The notes below the pieces were generated by a model. It made no database searches. It was not told where the DNA came from and saw only the letters and a program-made list of their open reading frames with translations. The position numbers and the translations under genes were made by a program. From Hericium rajendrae (Eukaryota; Basidiomycota; Agaricomycetes; Russulales; Hericiaceae): a stretch of 64,000 bases of DNA. The stretch lies in the NCBI GenBank assembly GCA_033439255.1, contig CM065884.1:310001-374000 (forward strand). Direction: 5' to 3'. Positions 20,791 through 32,588 of the stretch are shown here, piece by piece (positions within the stretch are counted from its first letter, which is position 1; every line of letters starts with the position of its first letter).

Positions 20791-21053
20791 GTGCTGTCAT
20801 GGGCGCATCTGATGTGACTGGTAAACGAGTTCGATTTCGACTGTGTCCTCCTAGTTCCATGGTGCGATATCAGCCATCGGTGCAGGCCTCGTTTCGAAGT
20901 GGCCATCGACTTTGGAGCTCATCAGACTAACGCATCAATTGCTAGAGAATATAAAGCAGGTCATACATGCACAGGTAACAGCCATGCGACAAGGAAACCT
21001 AGTTCGAGCGGTATACAGTCACTTCGCACAGTTCCATTCGCTGCTCCCTACAA

Positions 21054-21707
21054 TCAAGACGCGCCCTGTCCACCGGCTCTGTATGTAGCCGACTTGATCA
21101 CACCCTGCCGCGACTGCCTCTGTTTCTCCACGTACACGAACGAGGTCACGATGTCGTCGAGGATCGGCAGACCCCCGTCCGCGATCTCGATGTACCCGGG
21201 ATGTTTCTTACTGAGAATGCCCAGGGAGCGCACGTGGTATTCGGCGATGCGGAGGCCAGTGCTCCTGGAGGGGTCAAGCTGCATGCGTCCGGAACGGGTG
21301 AGCAGCGGACAGGGCGGCACGCGGCACGACGTACCTTCAGGCCGTTGCGTCCCTCTTTCCACACGTAGAACTCGCCGTTGGACGCGAAAAACTCGCGCTT
21401 TCTCAGTCTGCTGGCGATCAGTGGGCCGTCGCGTCGCAGGAGCAGAAGGCACGTACAGGGAGAAGATGCCTGTGCGGTGCAGATGTACTTTGGCGTCCAC
21501 CGTCTCGCCCTGCTGCTGGAGCCCGTCCGCCGAAAACGTGTTCCAGTCGAACTGGGCGATGTCCTGACGTGTCTCGTCCTCCAGCCGCGAGATGGTGGTC
21601 CGTCCGCCGAATACAGTGGACGGTGTGTCGATCTGATAGAGTACGCGGCCTTCATCGTCCTTCAAGAGGGTATTGAGATAGTCGTTCTCAGTGAGCGTGA
21701 GGATCAT
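21054..21707 (-). CDS. DUF6593 family protein, paralogue A
   Basis: A predicted 182-residue protein of the Agaricomycete DUF6593 family, function unknown. Three exons; introns 21408-21456 (GTACGT donor) and 21279-21334 (GTACGT donor) give exactly 549 nt. Family signatures in order are MILTLTENDYLNTLLKDDEG, YQIDTP, RTTISRLE, AQFDWNTF, REFFASNGEFYVWKEG and GLPILDDIVTSFVYVEKQR. There is no signal peptide or membrane segment. The ATG of MILTL was chosen because an upstream in-frame ATG at 21761 lies only about 10 bp downstream of the TATA box and because the paralogue at 53.2-53.9 kb starts at the matching Met. It has two relatives in this window, each close to a pRiA4b-ORF3/MYND gene or remnant. 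Confidence 0.82.
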   Translation of the reverse strand: MILTLTENDYLNTLLKDDEGRVLYQIDTPSTVFGGRTTISRLEDETRQDIAQFDWNTFSADGLQQQGETVDAKVHLHRTGIFSLYVPSAPATRRPTDRQQTEKARVFRVQRRVLRVERGTQRPEGTSCRVPPCPLLTRSGRMQLDPSRSTGLRIAEYHVRSLGILSKKHPGYIEIADGGLPILDDIVTSFVYVEKQRQSRQGVIKSATYRAGGQGAS

Positions 21708-21767
21708 GGTGGGTGGCTGCGATGGGTGGAGTAGGGATGTTCTGGTCGACGGTGGTTTCATAGCCAG

Positions 21768-21793
21768 TTATATATGATGTCTGGCGCCCATAT
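21768..21793 (-). promoter_or_regulatory. Conserved TATA-containing promoter block of DUF6593 paralogue A
   Basis: Read on the minus strand, the block is ATATGGGCGCCAGA followed by CATCATATATAA. It recurs upstream of DUF6593 paralogue B as ATATGGGCGCTAGA followed by TGCCATATATAA. The TATA element lies 61 bp from the ATG here and 60 bp in paralogue B. Confidence 0.7.
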
Positions 21794-22649
21794 TCGAAAT
21801 GGGACCAACGAGGCAGCCACGATAGTGAGACATATGGAGTGGAGTCAATTCTTGATTTTCAAACCACCGACGCACAGCGGAAGCCATCACCTGCAGACTG
21901 CGCAGCAGTGCGCGAGGAGTGCCCGAGAGCACGTTGTGGTCCGTGGCGCATGGAAGGAAGAAAGGAAGTTTTATTCCGCAGCAGTACGATCCCGGGCCGC
22001 CAATTCAAGGTTGAGTCGAGGATCACAGTATTCTGCGTCTGGCGGAAACATGGAGCATAATATATGAGCGAATAGCTCGTGCTGTCTTTAGTTACTGGTT
22101 GTCATCTAAGCCTGTAGTGACAACCCCGACACAATCGATGAGGAGCGCATCATGGCGTGGTATGATACCCATCGACAGGCTTTCCTAAACCAGCTACAAG
22201 AACAACAGAACCGCTGCCGTGGGTGCCAGTGCATCAGCTGAAGCCACACATCGGCTATAGCGGGCACAGCGAACGGCATTGGTGTGATGGCTGCAGCGAG
22301 TGCCGGGTAGACTAATTAGTTGGGATTGTTGACCGTGCAAAGCGGGATGTTGATCACTGAGAACACCGCTCCGAACGTATGTTGCGTTGGCATGGGTTTC
22401 TAACCATCCAAGTCGTACTCAGGAAATCTTGTTCAATAATTCATGCATTAATCAACTTTGATACGGAAACCTGATAGAAAGAATATTCGTGCATTATTTG
22501 ATATTTTGAGTATCCTGCAGAGTTAAATGCTTTGCTCAGCGTTGAGTTTTCATACTCCATTACTTTGAAGATCCTGCCGCGCCCTTATTGACAATGACAG
22601 TGTCCGTTGGATTCGCTTTGCGGACCCAAGAGACAGGGAACGCTTTTGA
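21794..22649. other. Intergenic region
   Basis: About 0.86 kb between the DUF6593 promoter and the 3' end of the pRiA4b-ORF3/MYND gene. The right half is AT-rich. No gene, repeat or element was recognised. Confidence 0.5.
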
Positions 22650-24835
22650 CTACCGCTTCGATGCCTTACATTGCCCGCGGTGTCCGCGAGTCCAGTGTTC
22701 CTGTGAAACAAATCAGCATTCAGCCGCCGATAGAACGAGCATATCACCTTCTGGCACTCCTTCCCGCAGTACAAAGGCTTATGGCACCGCGAGCACCTGC
22801 ATCTCCCAAACTCAGCAGCAGACCATACATACACAACATAAAAAGCACCCACCCCGCCAAATTATGCGGCGACCCGCAATTCCAGCAGCACCCGCTCGTC
22901 TTCTTGTCCCGCTTCGTCGTCGTCACCTCCTCCATGTAGCGGCGCGGCGGCGCCTCTGCGCCCTCCTCCGCATCCCACGTGCGCTCCAGCACCTGGCCCT
23001 TCTTCAACTTGCCCGGCGGCCGCGCGCCGTCCCGCTCATCAGGGTCTATGACATGCACGATCGACTTCGCGCCCGCCGTCACGGAGTCGGGGCTCGCCAG
23101 CGCGGTGCGGACACGCGCACGGGCCGCCGCGAGGTCGAAGTCGTCCGGGTCGAAGGCGGCGCCGATGCTCACGTCCTTGTAATTCATGGCCTTGCGGATC
23201 TCCGCGAGCACCTCGGCGCGCTTGCGCGGCGGGCCGGACGCGAGGGCTGCGATGTCTTCGGCCCAGACGTTGTTGCCGCTGCCGTCTTCGCGCGGGCAGG
23301 CGCCGGCGCCGTCGAGGATGGTGACTTTGTGGGTACTCTCAGAGGGTGAGGCAATTTCTTCTACCTGGACAATACATGAGTCGTCAGATTAACGGCGCTG
23401 ACAATGGCACTCACCGTGATTATGTGGGTCCAGTTGTCGCCGTCTAGAAGCGTCGTGATGCAGTCAGCCACTGACCAGGTAAAGCATGGTAGAACTCACA
23501 ATCGTAAAGCCAGATCATTTCCTCCCCTTCAGCTTGAAGGAGGTGAGCCAGCGTCCAAACACCGTCCTCGCCTTTCTCGGGAACGGCACCATAACCAATC
23601 TGATTAGAAATATGATCCATCAGGTATCATTCAAAAAACGTGCGCGCATAAGCTTACCGATTGTTTGTGTGTCATATCGACAGATTTACACTCCTGCGTA
23701 ATGGCTTGAGTACGGTGACAAAAATTAAACAATGTGAACGGACTGTGTCTGCATAGACGGCGCCATCTTTGTACACTGTGAACGCGTGTGCATGATAGTT
23801 CCTTGTCCTAGACAATACGCCTTCAAGATCCATTAATAAAAATCATAACGGCAATTCAACTGACCATCCCATCAGCGGTGTCAGTACTTTATCGGACAGA
23901 GCTGCGATTGACAGCCCACCGGAGACGCGAAACTGCCTCCAGATCTGGGCGGGAAAGTCAATAGGTCATACAGTGTAACAGGTATGAGAGATTTACCCTG
24001 TCATTGCCTGCGTTATCTTTGATTTGGCTGCATCGTTCTGTGGTCAACATGGCGCGACGGGGCTGGATGGTATCAAATGAAAAGAGAACTCACTCGAGCC
24101 TGATTTTGAGCGTATAGTCCCTTTGCTGCAGATCTCCGAGATCCATGCTCCACAACTTCTCGATCTGCAGGATATTGTCGCTATGAATTCATGGAAAGTG
24201 GAAAGGCAAAAATTCGCCGCACCTGCAACTCCACCAGGCGGTTGACGAACTGTTCTTCGGGACTACCGCCGTACATATCATAACCGCCATTCGCGTAAGG
24301 GAGATACATATTTCCTGCCATCTGCGCAAGAGCACCCGCAGAGATGCAGACTTAGTACGTATTATATGATTCCTGACCTGCTCATGGAGGACGCACCTTA
24401 CGCTGCATCATTTGGTCCATGTCTCCGTAGTCCACATAGCCCGCGTAAGGAGAATCCTCAGGGTAGTTCTGCGCCAATAAGACATAAGATAAAACCCGGT
24501 AGTACAGCTAGATACGTACGGGTTGGACGCCCCACCAGATTGTCCTGCCTAACCAGTCCTTGTGCGGCTGGAACGTATCCGGATCTGCGTTGGCTCAGTC
24601 CGCGAGAAATTTACCGAAATTGTAAAACAAAAACCATACGCGTCAAAAAGGCTTCCGGATATATGTCGTCGTCGTCGTCGGGATGGAAGCGAACATATGC
24701 GGCCCTTGTAGAAGCTCTCATGTGTAGACCACGACCTGAGGAACTTTGGTTCTCCTGCCCGCCGATCCCGTTTCGCAATCCGCCGCGCAAGCCTGTTAGA
24801 AGCTGCATAAAATCGTCCGCAGGCGACGCCGACAT
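22650..24835 (-). CDS. pRiA4b ORF-3-like domain protein with C-terminal MYND zinc finger, paralogue A
   Basis: A many-exon gene that reads intact. The start ATG (MSASPADDFMQLL) is followed by AAYVRFHPDDDDDIYPEAFL, then PDTFQPHKDWLGRTIWWGVQ, YPEDSPYAGYVDYGDMDQMM and SPEEQFVNRLVELQ. The plasmid pRiA4b ORF-3-like domain follows: DLGDLQQRDYTLKIRLE, IWRQFRVSGGLSIAALSDKV, NYHAHAFTVYKDGAVYADTV and the hallmark LDGAGACPRED. After SMNYKD-type and LERTWDA motifs comes a MYND finger, TSGCCWNCGSPHNLAG / CSRCHKPLYCGKECQK / EHWTRGHRGQCK, split by two introns. The stop is at 22650-22652. pRiA4b ORF-3 domains come from bacterial and plasmid proteins of unknown function, and MYND fingers bind proteins. Two relatives lie at 50.9-52.9 and 62-64 kb. 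Confidence 0.82.
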
Positions 24836-26114
24836 GATAGCCAGTTGAGAGCGGCTCGATGGATATGAAAGCTTTTCGATGCCCAGTCGCGTCCTGAATG
24901 AAAGGAAGAAAGGAGGAGCGATGGCAATTGACGGAATGTCGAGTTGAGGACTTCGCAACCGGCCGCTGCCGGCCGCTTGCCATTACAGCCTACGTTTGGC
25001 GCCACCACACGCATGCCTTGAACGTCAACCACCGCCGGTCACCTGCCTGACCTCGCTGTCTTGTTTCTGCTTTCTCAAGCGACAATTCTGGACTCGATCT
25101 TGCTCTGGGTGGACGCGAAGCCCTCTAGATCGAGATATTGAAGCCTGCCGAGGGTTTGCGCTGTGCTGGCCGGTCATCTCAACCCGCGGAATGAACTTGC
25201 TACACTTTGTCGCCTGGTTCTCGGGGATAGCTGAAAACTTTCCGGGGCGCCCTACTGCAGTCTTCGACGGCTGGTCCTGTTCTGCGCGCTAGGGGATGTG
25301 TACTATAACGTGTGTAATCCATGTATTTTCACTCAGTTTCTTTCAAAGCTCGACGGACGAATTGTTTCTGTTTACGATCCATTACCTCGTCATTGAAGCT
25401 ATGCCAATAGGTCTACGCGAGCGTCTAGCTCGTTGCTGTCTGCATGCAAACGTACATGCTGACAGGCGGCTGGACAATAAGAAGAAACTGTAGCAGTTAC
25501 GGAATCAGCCGTCGGTTGAGCCGTACGTGAGCTGTGTTTCGATTCGGCCGGATGGTCCACGTCTCCGACGCGGTAGGTTCGACACAACATGCATGTGAAT
25601 CAGACATGTTACGACCGATACTGAAGGTCTGGACTGTAACGACCAACCTTTGTTCACAACTCCATTGCCAATGACCAGTCGTCTGCACCCCATCAACGCA
25701 CCTCCTCCTCGTCCACGCTCCACTATAAAGAATACAGGGTCGAAAAGTCAAAACGCGGCATTGATCGCCGCTGTGTCCTGATTACCTACAAGCGAGGTGC
25801 GTCTCTACGTCATCTTAGATGTGAAGGTTTTCAGGCCAGCCGCATGGCCGCCTCTGCCACCGTTTCTGTCTTTTGCCAACTCCTTTCGCATTCGCAGCTC
25901 GCAGCCTTTCTATCTCCGGATCCCACATCAAGACGCGCAGGGATCGCAGGGATCACCGGGGTTATCTACGCCGGATAGTCGACTCACCGTATATAACCTT
26001 CGTCTTTCTGTCAGGCAGATCCAGTGAGTCCCGGAGCTCATTTTCTCTACTGCTTCTTACCCCGCCTATTGGCCCACATCATTCTTTAATATCCACCGGT
26101 CTTTACCAGGCAAC
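24836..26114. other. Intergenic region
   Basis: About 1.28 kb between two divergent genes. Short frames near 25.0 and 25.5 kb lack gene-like features. No clear promoter element or repeat was recognised. Confidence 0.5.
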
Positions 26115-26767
26115 ATGCGCTTCTCGACCACTTTCATTTCCTGCCTCCTCGCTCTTGCCCTTCCGTACGCTGCCGCCGTCGAGCATGGCCCGAAGCGCCA
26201 CCACCGTGGCATGTCGCGTCAAGTCAGCGACGCGCTCGAGCAGACCAATATCAAGCGGGTCAGCGGTGGAAAAATGACGTTCTATGACGTCGGGCAGTCA
26301 GTGTCGAGTCAATTTGGCGGGAATGGAGGCTGACAAGGAATTTGCAGGGGTGCTTGTGGAGCCACGAGCAAGAATTCGGACTTCGTACGTCGCAGTTTGC
26401 TCATCGCATATCTCGACGCAGCTAATCTTTCGTTTGTTATAGGTTGCAGCGCTGAACAAGGAGGTGAGCAGGTTTGTGGTTTGCGTTGGGTACGAGATAT
26501 TGACGCGCGTCGGGACTAGCAATACGGCGACGGGTATCCCGGACCCAACTGCTGGAAGAAGATCACCATCACCTACCAAGGCAAATCCGCGCAGGCCACC
26601 ATTGTCGATGAGGTTCGTCTGCCGGATCCTGATACCATGTTCTGTAGCTCATCGTCGAACAGTGTCCTGACTGCGCGTACGGTGCCCTCGATCTCTCGCG
26701 CGGCCTCTTCGACTACTTCGCGCCCGAGTCCACCGGCGTCATCTATGCTGACTGGGAATTCAGCTAG
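26115..26767 (+). CDS. Small secreted double-psi beta-barrel (RlpA/barwin-like, expansin-related) protein
   Basis: A predicted 145-residue secreted protein. Five exons give 438 nt in frame: introns 26297-26347, 26385-26442, 26464-26519 and 26613-26662. Residues 1-21 are a signal peptide (MRFSTTFISCLLALALPYAA). The mature part has the DPBB order: GKMTFYDVGQGACGATSKNS, DFVAALNKEQYGDG, CWKKITITYQGKSAQATIVD, then ECPDCAYGALDLSRGLFDYF and TGVIYADWEFS. The paired Cys and the terminal DW are typical of the fungal riboflavin-aldehyde-forming-enzyme-like/expansin-like family that acts at the cell wall. There is no catalytic claim: many members only bind polysaccharide. Confidence 0.82.
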
Positions 26768-27126
26768 GCCTTCAAATCACTCGACCATACCACTGGACTG
26801 GTTCCCTCTCGTCTTTCCCCTGGCATATACATACTCGGGCCTAATGCTCACCTGGGTCATCGTCCTTCTGTATCCTCGCAGCTTTGGTTTTAGGATATCC
26901 TATTTGTTTTGTTGGTCATACCCCTGTGCTCTCGTGTCGCGCAGTCTCTCCGTCATTTGATACTGTTTTGTAGTCTCGTTGAGCATATATTGTGTGTGCA
27001 CTAGCTAATACCAACATTCCTTTGCTGTCTTTCAGAAGTATACACGCTATCTCGCTATCGACCATTGTCATTTGTCACGAATAACATACCCTACCATACA
27101 TCCATTACCCAATCCACTATAATCTG
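26768..27126. other. Convergent intergenic region
   Basis: A 359-bp AT-rich spacer between the 3' ends of the DPBB and GH31 genes, consistent with two 3' untranslated regions. Nothing else was seen. Confidence 0.5.
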
Positions 27127-30100
27127 CTAGGAGAACGCGACTTCGAATGCACCGTCCAACGGGCGGCCCACTTCGATTGACAGGACCTTGCTGCTCCCAT
27201 CATACGAAAATGCCGCAGCGCGACTCCCTCCGTCCTTCACGCTCGCCTTCTCCGGACGCTTCTCCACCCCAAGCACGAGCACCCTTGCGACCTTCACGCC
27301 CACATCGTACCCGAACTTCCCACTCACCCGCAACGTGCCGTCCGCATACGCAAACTCCACCTCCGTCGTCGCCTTCTGCACGATGCTCACCCCATCATCG
27401 ACGTACAGCGTCCCCGCCGCACGCCCATCCATCCCAGGCGCCACCACGACCTCAAAGTCCGTCTTCCGCAGTGCGGCCGTCGTCATCGCGCCCTCCGCGC
27501 GCAGCGGCAACACACTGCCCCCACGAACATACAGCGGAATACTCGTAAAGCCCACACCCTCGAGCAGCACCGCCGTGCCATTGCCCTCGACCGGCGCGAG
27601 CGTCGCAAAGTCGTAGAACCGGTCGCGCGGGAGGTACACCCGCACGGCGGTCGCGTTCTCCTGCGTGACGGGCGCCACGAGCAGCGCGCGCCCGAAGAGG
27701 AACTGCAGGTCGAGCGCCCACGTGTGCGCGTCGGCGGGGTACGCGAACCAGAGCGGCGCGAGCACGGGCGTGCCGTCCGTGCTCGCGGCGTGGAACGCCG
27801 TGTAGAGGTAGTCGAGCAGGCGGTAGCTGGAGCGGAGCCGAGGGTCAGATCTCAGTATGATGGAGCGGCGGAGGGGGGCGTACGTACCGGATGCGCAGGG
27901 CGTTCCGAGCGGCCTCTGCGACGGTTGGCCAGCGGTAGAATTCCTGGCTGATCGACGTGTCTGCGTTGTGCTGTCGCGGAGCTAATATCAGCTTCCATTC
28001 CTGAGCGCTGAGCGGCGGATATACGCCTACATTTCTCATGAACGGGTAGAATGCGCCGAGCATTGCCCAGCGGGCACACAGCGTCTCGGTTGTATTCTCC
28101 GCTATGAGCGCAACATAAATTAGTTCTGCCGGACATACCAAACCGCGTTGCACGCACCGTAGCCGCAGATGTCGCTCCCGACCATAGGCACCTGGTAGAT
28201 GCTCGCCATGCCGAGCATGCCCGCGATCGAGTTGCGGTAGTGGTCCCAGTCGCTGAAGTTGTCGCCAAGCCACTTGCCGACCTTCGTGCCCGCGCCGGCG
28301 AAGGTCGAGCGGGTGATGACGAGGGTGCGCTGCCCTGGCCGGCGCGCGAGCATCGCGTTGTGCGTGGCGGTGGACATCATGGTGCCGTAGATGTTGTCTG
28401 TGGTAGATGATGTTAGTAGTTGTAGCTCAGCTAGACAACAGGTGAAAAAACGGACGTGTATCGTACTCGATTAGCCCGTTGGCGTGCACCGAGTTTGTCT
28501 ACCAAACAATTAAAAACAAAATAATCCCCGACGAAAAACGGCGGGCCTACATATGCTGTCTTATTCGACAAGCCGCCGGCCGCATTGTCAATATCGTACG
28601 GCGGCTGGAGAAAATTCTCGCCCTTATGGCTCGGCGCTGCCCTCTTCACGACGCCAGTCGTGTCATTCCCAAAGATAGGGGCCTGAGGGTCCGGTGGAGA
28701 CGATGTCCGAGCGGGGGGCAGGTCCTGCTGGGCGACTTGCGTGAACGGATCATCGCACGGCTCAGAGCAGAACTGAAAGTCGCGATCAGTCCATGCCTAT
28801 CGTGCATGTGATGCGTATTTGCTTACGCTGGACGGTTCATTCATGTCGATCCAAGCCCCGTCGATATCGAGCCCCGTGTCCGGGCTGTAGAAATTCTGGA
28901 ACTCGTTAGTCCAATACCTATATGTAGCATGTGAGTAGTAAACCCAAAGAGCGACGAACGTAGGACTCACTCTCCAGCCTTCGGATGGAACCAATCTGGA
29001 CATGCAAAACGATCTGAGTCGCTGCGAAGACGCTATCCCCGCCTGAACGCACCTGGGAATACAGTGACGCCTATTAAATAATTTAGCATGATGCACAGAG
29101 GCTGGACAAGGCACTTACCCGGCCAGACGAGACCGAGGCTGGCACTGCCGTTTGGAGCCTTGAGCCATATGTCCATGTCCGTGCCGCGGTCGTAAGGGCC
29201 GTAACCCTGTCCGGGGAGGTACGCGACTGCGGGGTCCGTCATCAGGACTACCAGCAGATGTCAAAGAGTGCCCAGACTGCATGATAGCGTGAATACTGGG
29301 TACCAAATTTCTGGTCATGCTCGTGGAGATAGTCCACGATCTCCCGCATTCGTGAGACAGGGAAGTAGTCGGGGTCCGTGGTGAAGATGCGTCGTTTGTA
29401 CATGTAATCTAAGGTTGGGGATGATGATGGATCCTTTCAGTAAAAGGAGAAAGCCCGTACCGATGTCTGTCCACATAGTCTCCAGCGGTATATTGGCAGC
29501 AGAGTAATTGGTGATTACATTTGCTACATCGACAAAGTCTGGAAAGTTCAGCGCACTATACAAAATGAAACGAAATGAAAGCATACTCTGATATCCGAAG
29601 CGACACTGATGCAAGCCAAAAGACCAATAAGGAACCTCAGCCGGCGTGCCCACGACTTGCGCATACTGCCTCGCCACCTCATTCGGGTCGCTCTCGCTTC
29701 CCGCAAGGAAGTAAAAGTCCAGCACCCCGCCAATGACGTTGTACTCCAGCGTCGTCCGGCCGTCCTGCGTCTCGTTGTTCCTGATCTTGATGTCCATCCC
29801 GTTCGAGCTCAGAAGGAACACGCCGTGCGTGCCCGTGGCGCGATGCTCGAAGTAGACCGGGTGGTTCCCGTAGAGGTTGGAGCCCTCCGGGACGCCGTAG
29901 GCATCGCGCGACCAGAGGGTGCGTGTGGTGTTGGATGGGTCCAGTCTGAAGGGGTCCGTGTGCTCGCCCAGGCCGTAGATGTTCGCGTTGGCGGGAAGGT
30001 TCGTCTTGACGCGGAGGTACTGAGGCTCGAAGATGATGGGGTGGGACGCGGTAGAAAATAGGATTTCCTTTGTATGTGAGCGGAAGACGCTGAACGAGAA

Positions 30101-30529
30101 GGGGTTGGCCGTGTAGTTGAACTGGATCAGTGCGTCGGAGGATGAGACTCGCGGATCGGCAGACGGGCGAGGCAAGACGGACTCGGGAACTTCGTAGCGG
30201 TTCGAAGAAGGATCGCTGATTTTCAAATGAATCCGCGCATCTTCGCGAAGAAAATTTGTGAGACGCGTGTCTGGTCTGCAGGAACGCGACTTGCCTGTCT
30301 CGTAAGTCACGGCTAGACTCAGCTTCTCGACATCATCGCCGAAGACGTTGCAGGCCTTCCCTGCGAGAACAAGATCAGCAGTCAACGTCCGCGATGTGGT
30401 CTTCACGTTGACTGCATTGTAGCCTGGGTAACTGTCAAGAACCTGAGAGTCCACCCACTCCGCAAGAGTTAAGCTGGCGCAAACGAGCAGGAGCGCAGGG
30501 ACGCGATGCAAGCTCGCTCGCAAACCCAT
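27127..30529 (-). CDS. Secreted glycoside hydrolase family 31 alpha-glucosidase
   Basis: A multi-exon gene for a large secreted GH31 enzyme that releases glucose from alpha-glucans outside the cell. A signal peptide starts at the ATG ([20 protein letters not shown]). The N-terminal beta-sandwich contains [19 protein letters not shown]. The barrel has [20 protein letters not shown] and LETMWTDID. The catalytic nucleophile lies in [12 protein letters not shown]. The acid/base region is [15 protein letters not shown], followed by [13 protein letters not shown]. The C-terminal beta domains end AFEVAFS. Introns fitted by frame include 29539-29586; others lie near 29.40-29.46, 29.05-29.12, 28.92-28.97, 28.40-28.47, 28.10-28.13 and 27.84-27.89 kb. 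The exact acid/base residue and linkage preference are family inference. Confidence 0.87.
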
Positions 30530-31566
30530 GCTAAGAAGCGCAGCTAGAGGGAAACAACAGCTTGCTTCAGGCGAAAGCCCGGAGACGTTGGGCTTCTTAT
30601 AACACGGGCACGTTGCCGACTCGAGAAATAATTGAAGATAGTTGACGCCCGTGACCGCCCAAAAACCTTATGTTCAGAGTTACGACATCATCATGGGACG
30701 GTGTCATGAGGTACGATATAGGGACAAACTCACCGGCGTCACACACGACAGTCCCACATGATTGCGTTCAAGCTAGGGGGCGTCAAGTCTGTCGAAGACG
30801 CAAGGGAGAACACAGCATGTGGGACGGACGGTCGTACAGTGATTGCGCTGATTCTTTGGCCGCGACAGCGAGCCTCGTGACGAAAGCTTGACTTAATAAC
30901 TTGACATATATTCTTGCCGTGCAGGCCTGAAGGCTGTGTCGCGAAGCGTAAATGCGCAAATGACGAACCTGGTCATCTCAGGACAAATCGCTTATGTTTG
31001 AGGGCTGCGCATGTTCCGAATGAAATTTTGAAAAACCAGAAGGCCAGAACCATTCCTATCCTGAAATCTCGATTTTTTTTTTCGTGTGGGCCCGAGGTTA
31101 TCGACTCCCCTTTTGCACTGTAGTAGAATCTGCGCTGTTCGGCTGGCACTTTTTGATCGATGACAGCAGACACCTTCAGAGTCCATACTCATGAAACGAA
31201 CCACACACCTATGCTCGGGATTTCGGTTGGCAGCGCAGCTTTCACTTTCCCTTTGCAGCCGTAACAAACGCAACAGCGATGGAGGAGCAACATAAGGCAT
31301 GTGAAGATAGAATCAAAGAAACATTGACAACAACTTGGTTGTCGCCGTCGGCACTGGCAATATGAGGATGACGGTGCCGCGGAGCTGGAAATGACCGTGC
31401 CGAACGGACAAGGGCTGCCGTGTCAGGCCGCACCGCGACTTCACTGCAGCGAGCTCCATGTTCACCACCACCACTATAGACACGCCCCCGTCACCGTAAT
31501 CTTTCTTCATAACGTGTATTCTGAGCGACCTTCAATCGAGCTACCCTTTACCTTGACTCGCGAACC
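30530..31566. other. Divergent intergenic region
   Basis: About 1.04 kb between the GH31 and OPA3 start codons. It should hold both promoters. No gene or mobile element is supported. Confidence 0.5.
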
Positions 31567-32307
31567 ATGGCGAGCGTTAAGATCGGCACCCTAGTCATCC
31601 GCGTGCGTACCTCCCGCACCTTCACCTCCACCTCCCGAATCTGAGCCGCAAGCCCCACACAGACCCTCGCAAAGCCAATAAGCAACCGCATCAAGATGCA
31701 AGCCAAAGAGTGCGCTCTTCTCCCCACGCTCCCGTCCTTCCACTAACACGGCCGCGGCCGCACAGACACCCGCGCTTCCGCAACCTCTGCATCTCGCTCG
31801 CGCAGGGGATGTACCGCACCGAGCTCCGCCTGCGCACGAACCTTCTCGGCGAGCCCGCGAAGCACATCCGGCCCCTCTCCGAGGCGCGCGCGATCGAGAA
31901 CGGCGCGAACTTCCTCGCGGAGGGCTTCCTCTTCAGCGTCGCCGCCGGCCTCATCCTCGGCGAGTCCTGGCGCGCCGCGCGCAGCGCGAGCAAGCGGCGC
32001 GACGACGTCGACGAGCGGCTCGAGGCGCTGCAGGCGCGCCTCGGCGAGCTCGACGCGCGCGAGCGCGAGGCCGACGTGCGCTGGCGCGAGGAGAGGGAGC
32101 GGTGCGTCTCGCTTCTTCACATGATTTTGGGCAGTGCTGATGGTGTGCGGCAGGAATGACGAGCTGACGCGGATTCTGGAGCGCGTGGTTGAGATCGGGG
32201 TGAAGGGCGGCTGGGCGGAGCTGCAGGACACGCCGTTGCAGCTTCCGCGCGTCCAGTTTAAGCCGCCAGATGCGCCCGGAGCGCCGCCGTCGATATCCCC
32301 TTCATAG
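31567..32307 (+). CDS. OPA3: OPA3-like mitochondrial protein
   Basis: A predicted 190-residue protein. Four exons; introns 31603-31662, 31710-31765 and 32102-32153 (donors GTGCGT, GTGCGC, GTGCGT) leave 573 nt. The family N-terminus is MASVKIGTLVIRTLAKPISN then RIKMQAKEHPRFR, typical of OPA3. A hydrophobic segment (FLAEGFLFSVAAGLILGESW) and a charged coiled coil (ALQARLGELDAREREADVRW) follow, as in the optic-atrophy-3 family of mitochondrial outer/inner-membrane proteins. The terminal Pro-rich tail is variable in the family. The gene is convergent with the GH5 gene, 281 bp away. Confidence 0.87.
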
Positions 32308-32588
32308 ATCCATGTACTCTAGACCTTGTTTGCATCATCTCATCGGAACACAATACTCACCAGATACCGCTTTCATCCCCATCTCAGCATTATACGTTTA
32401 ATCCGAGACCAATCCAATGCAAGATGAATAATATGTACGCGTGCGAGTGATGGTATGGGTACAACTGGAATCCTACAGTGTTCAATAAGAAATCAAGACA
32501 GAACGGGAACGAGCTCTAGATAAGAATTATAATGTACAGAAAGAGTACGACAGCGAAACAGCATCCACATCGAAAACAAGAAAAGGGC

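Noticed and set aside
21708-21761. A longer N-terminus for DUF6593 paralogue A
   Set aside because: The upstream ATG sits about 10 bp after the TATA box and is not conserved in paralogues.
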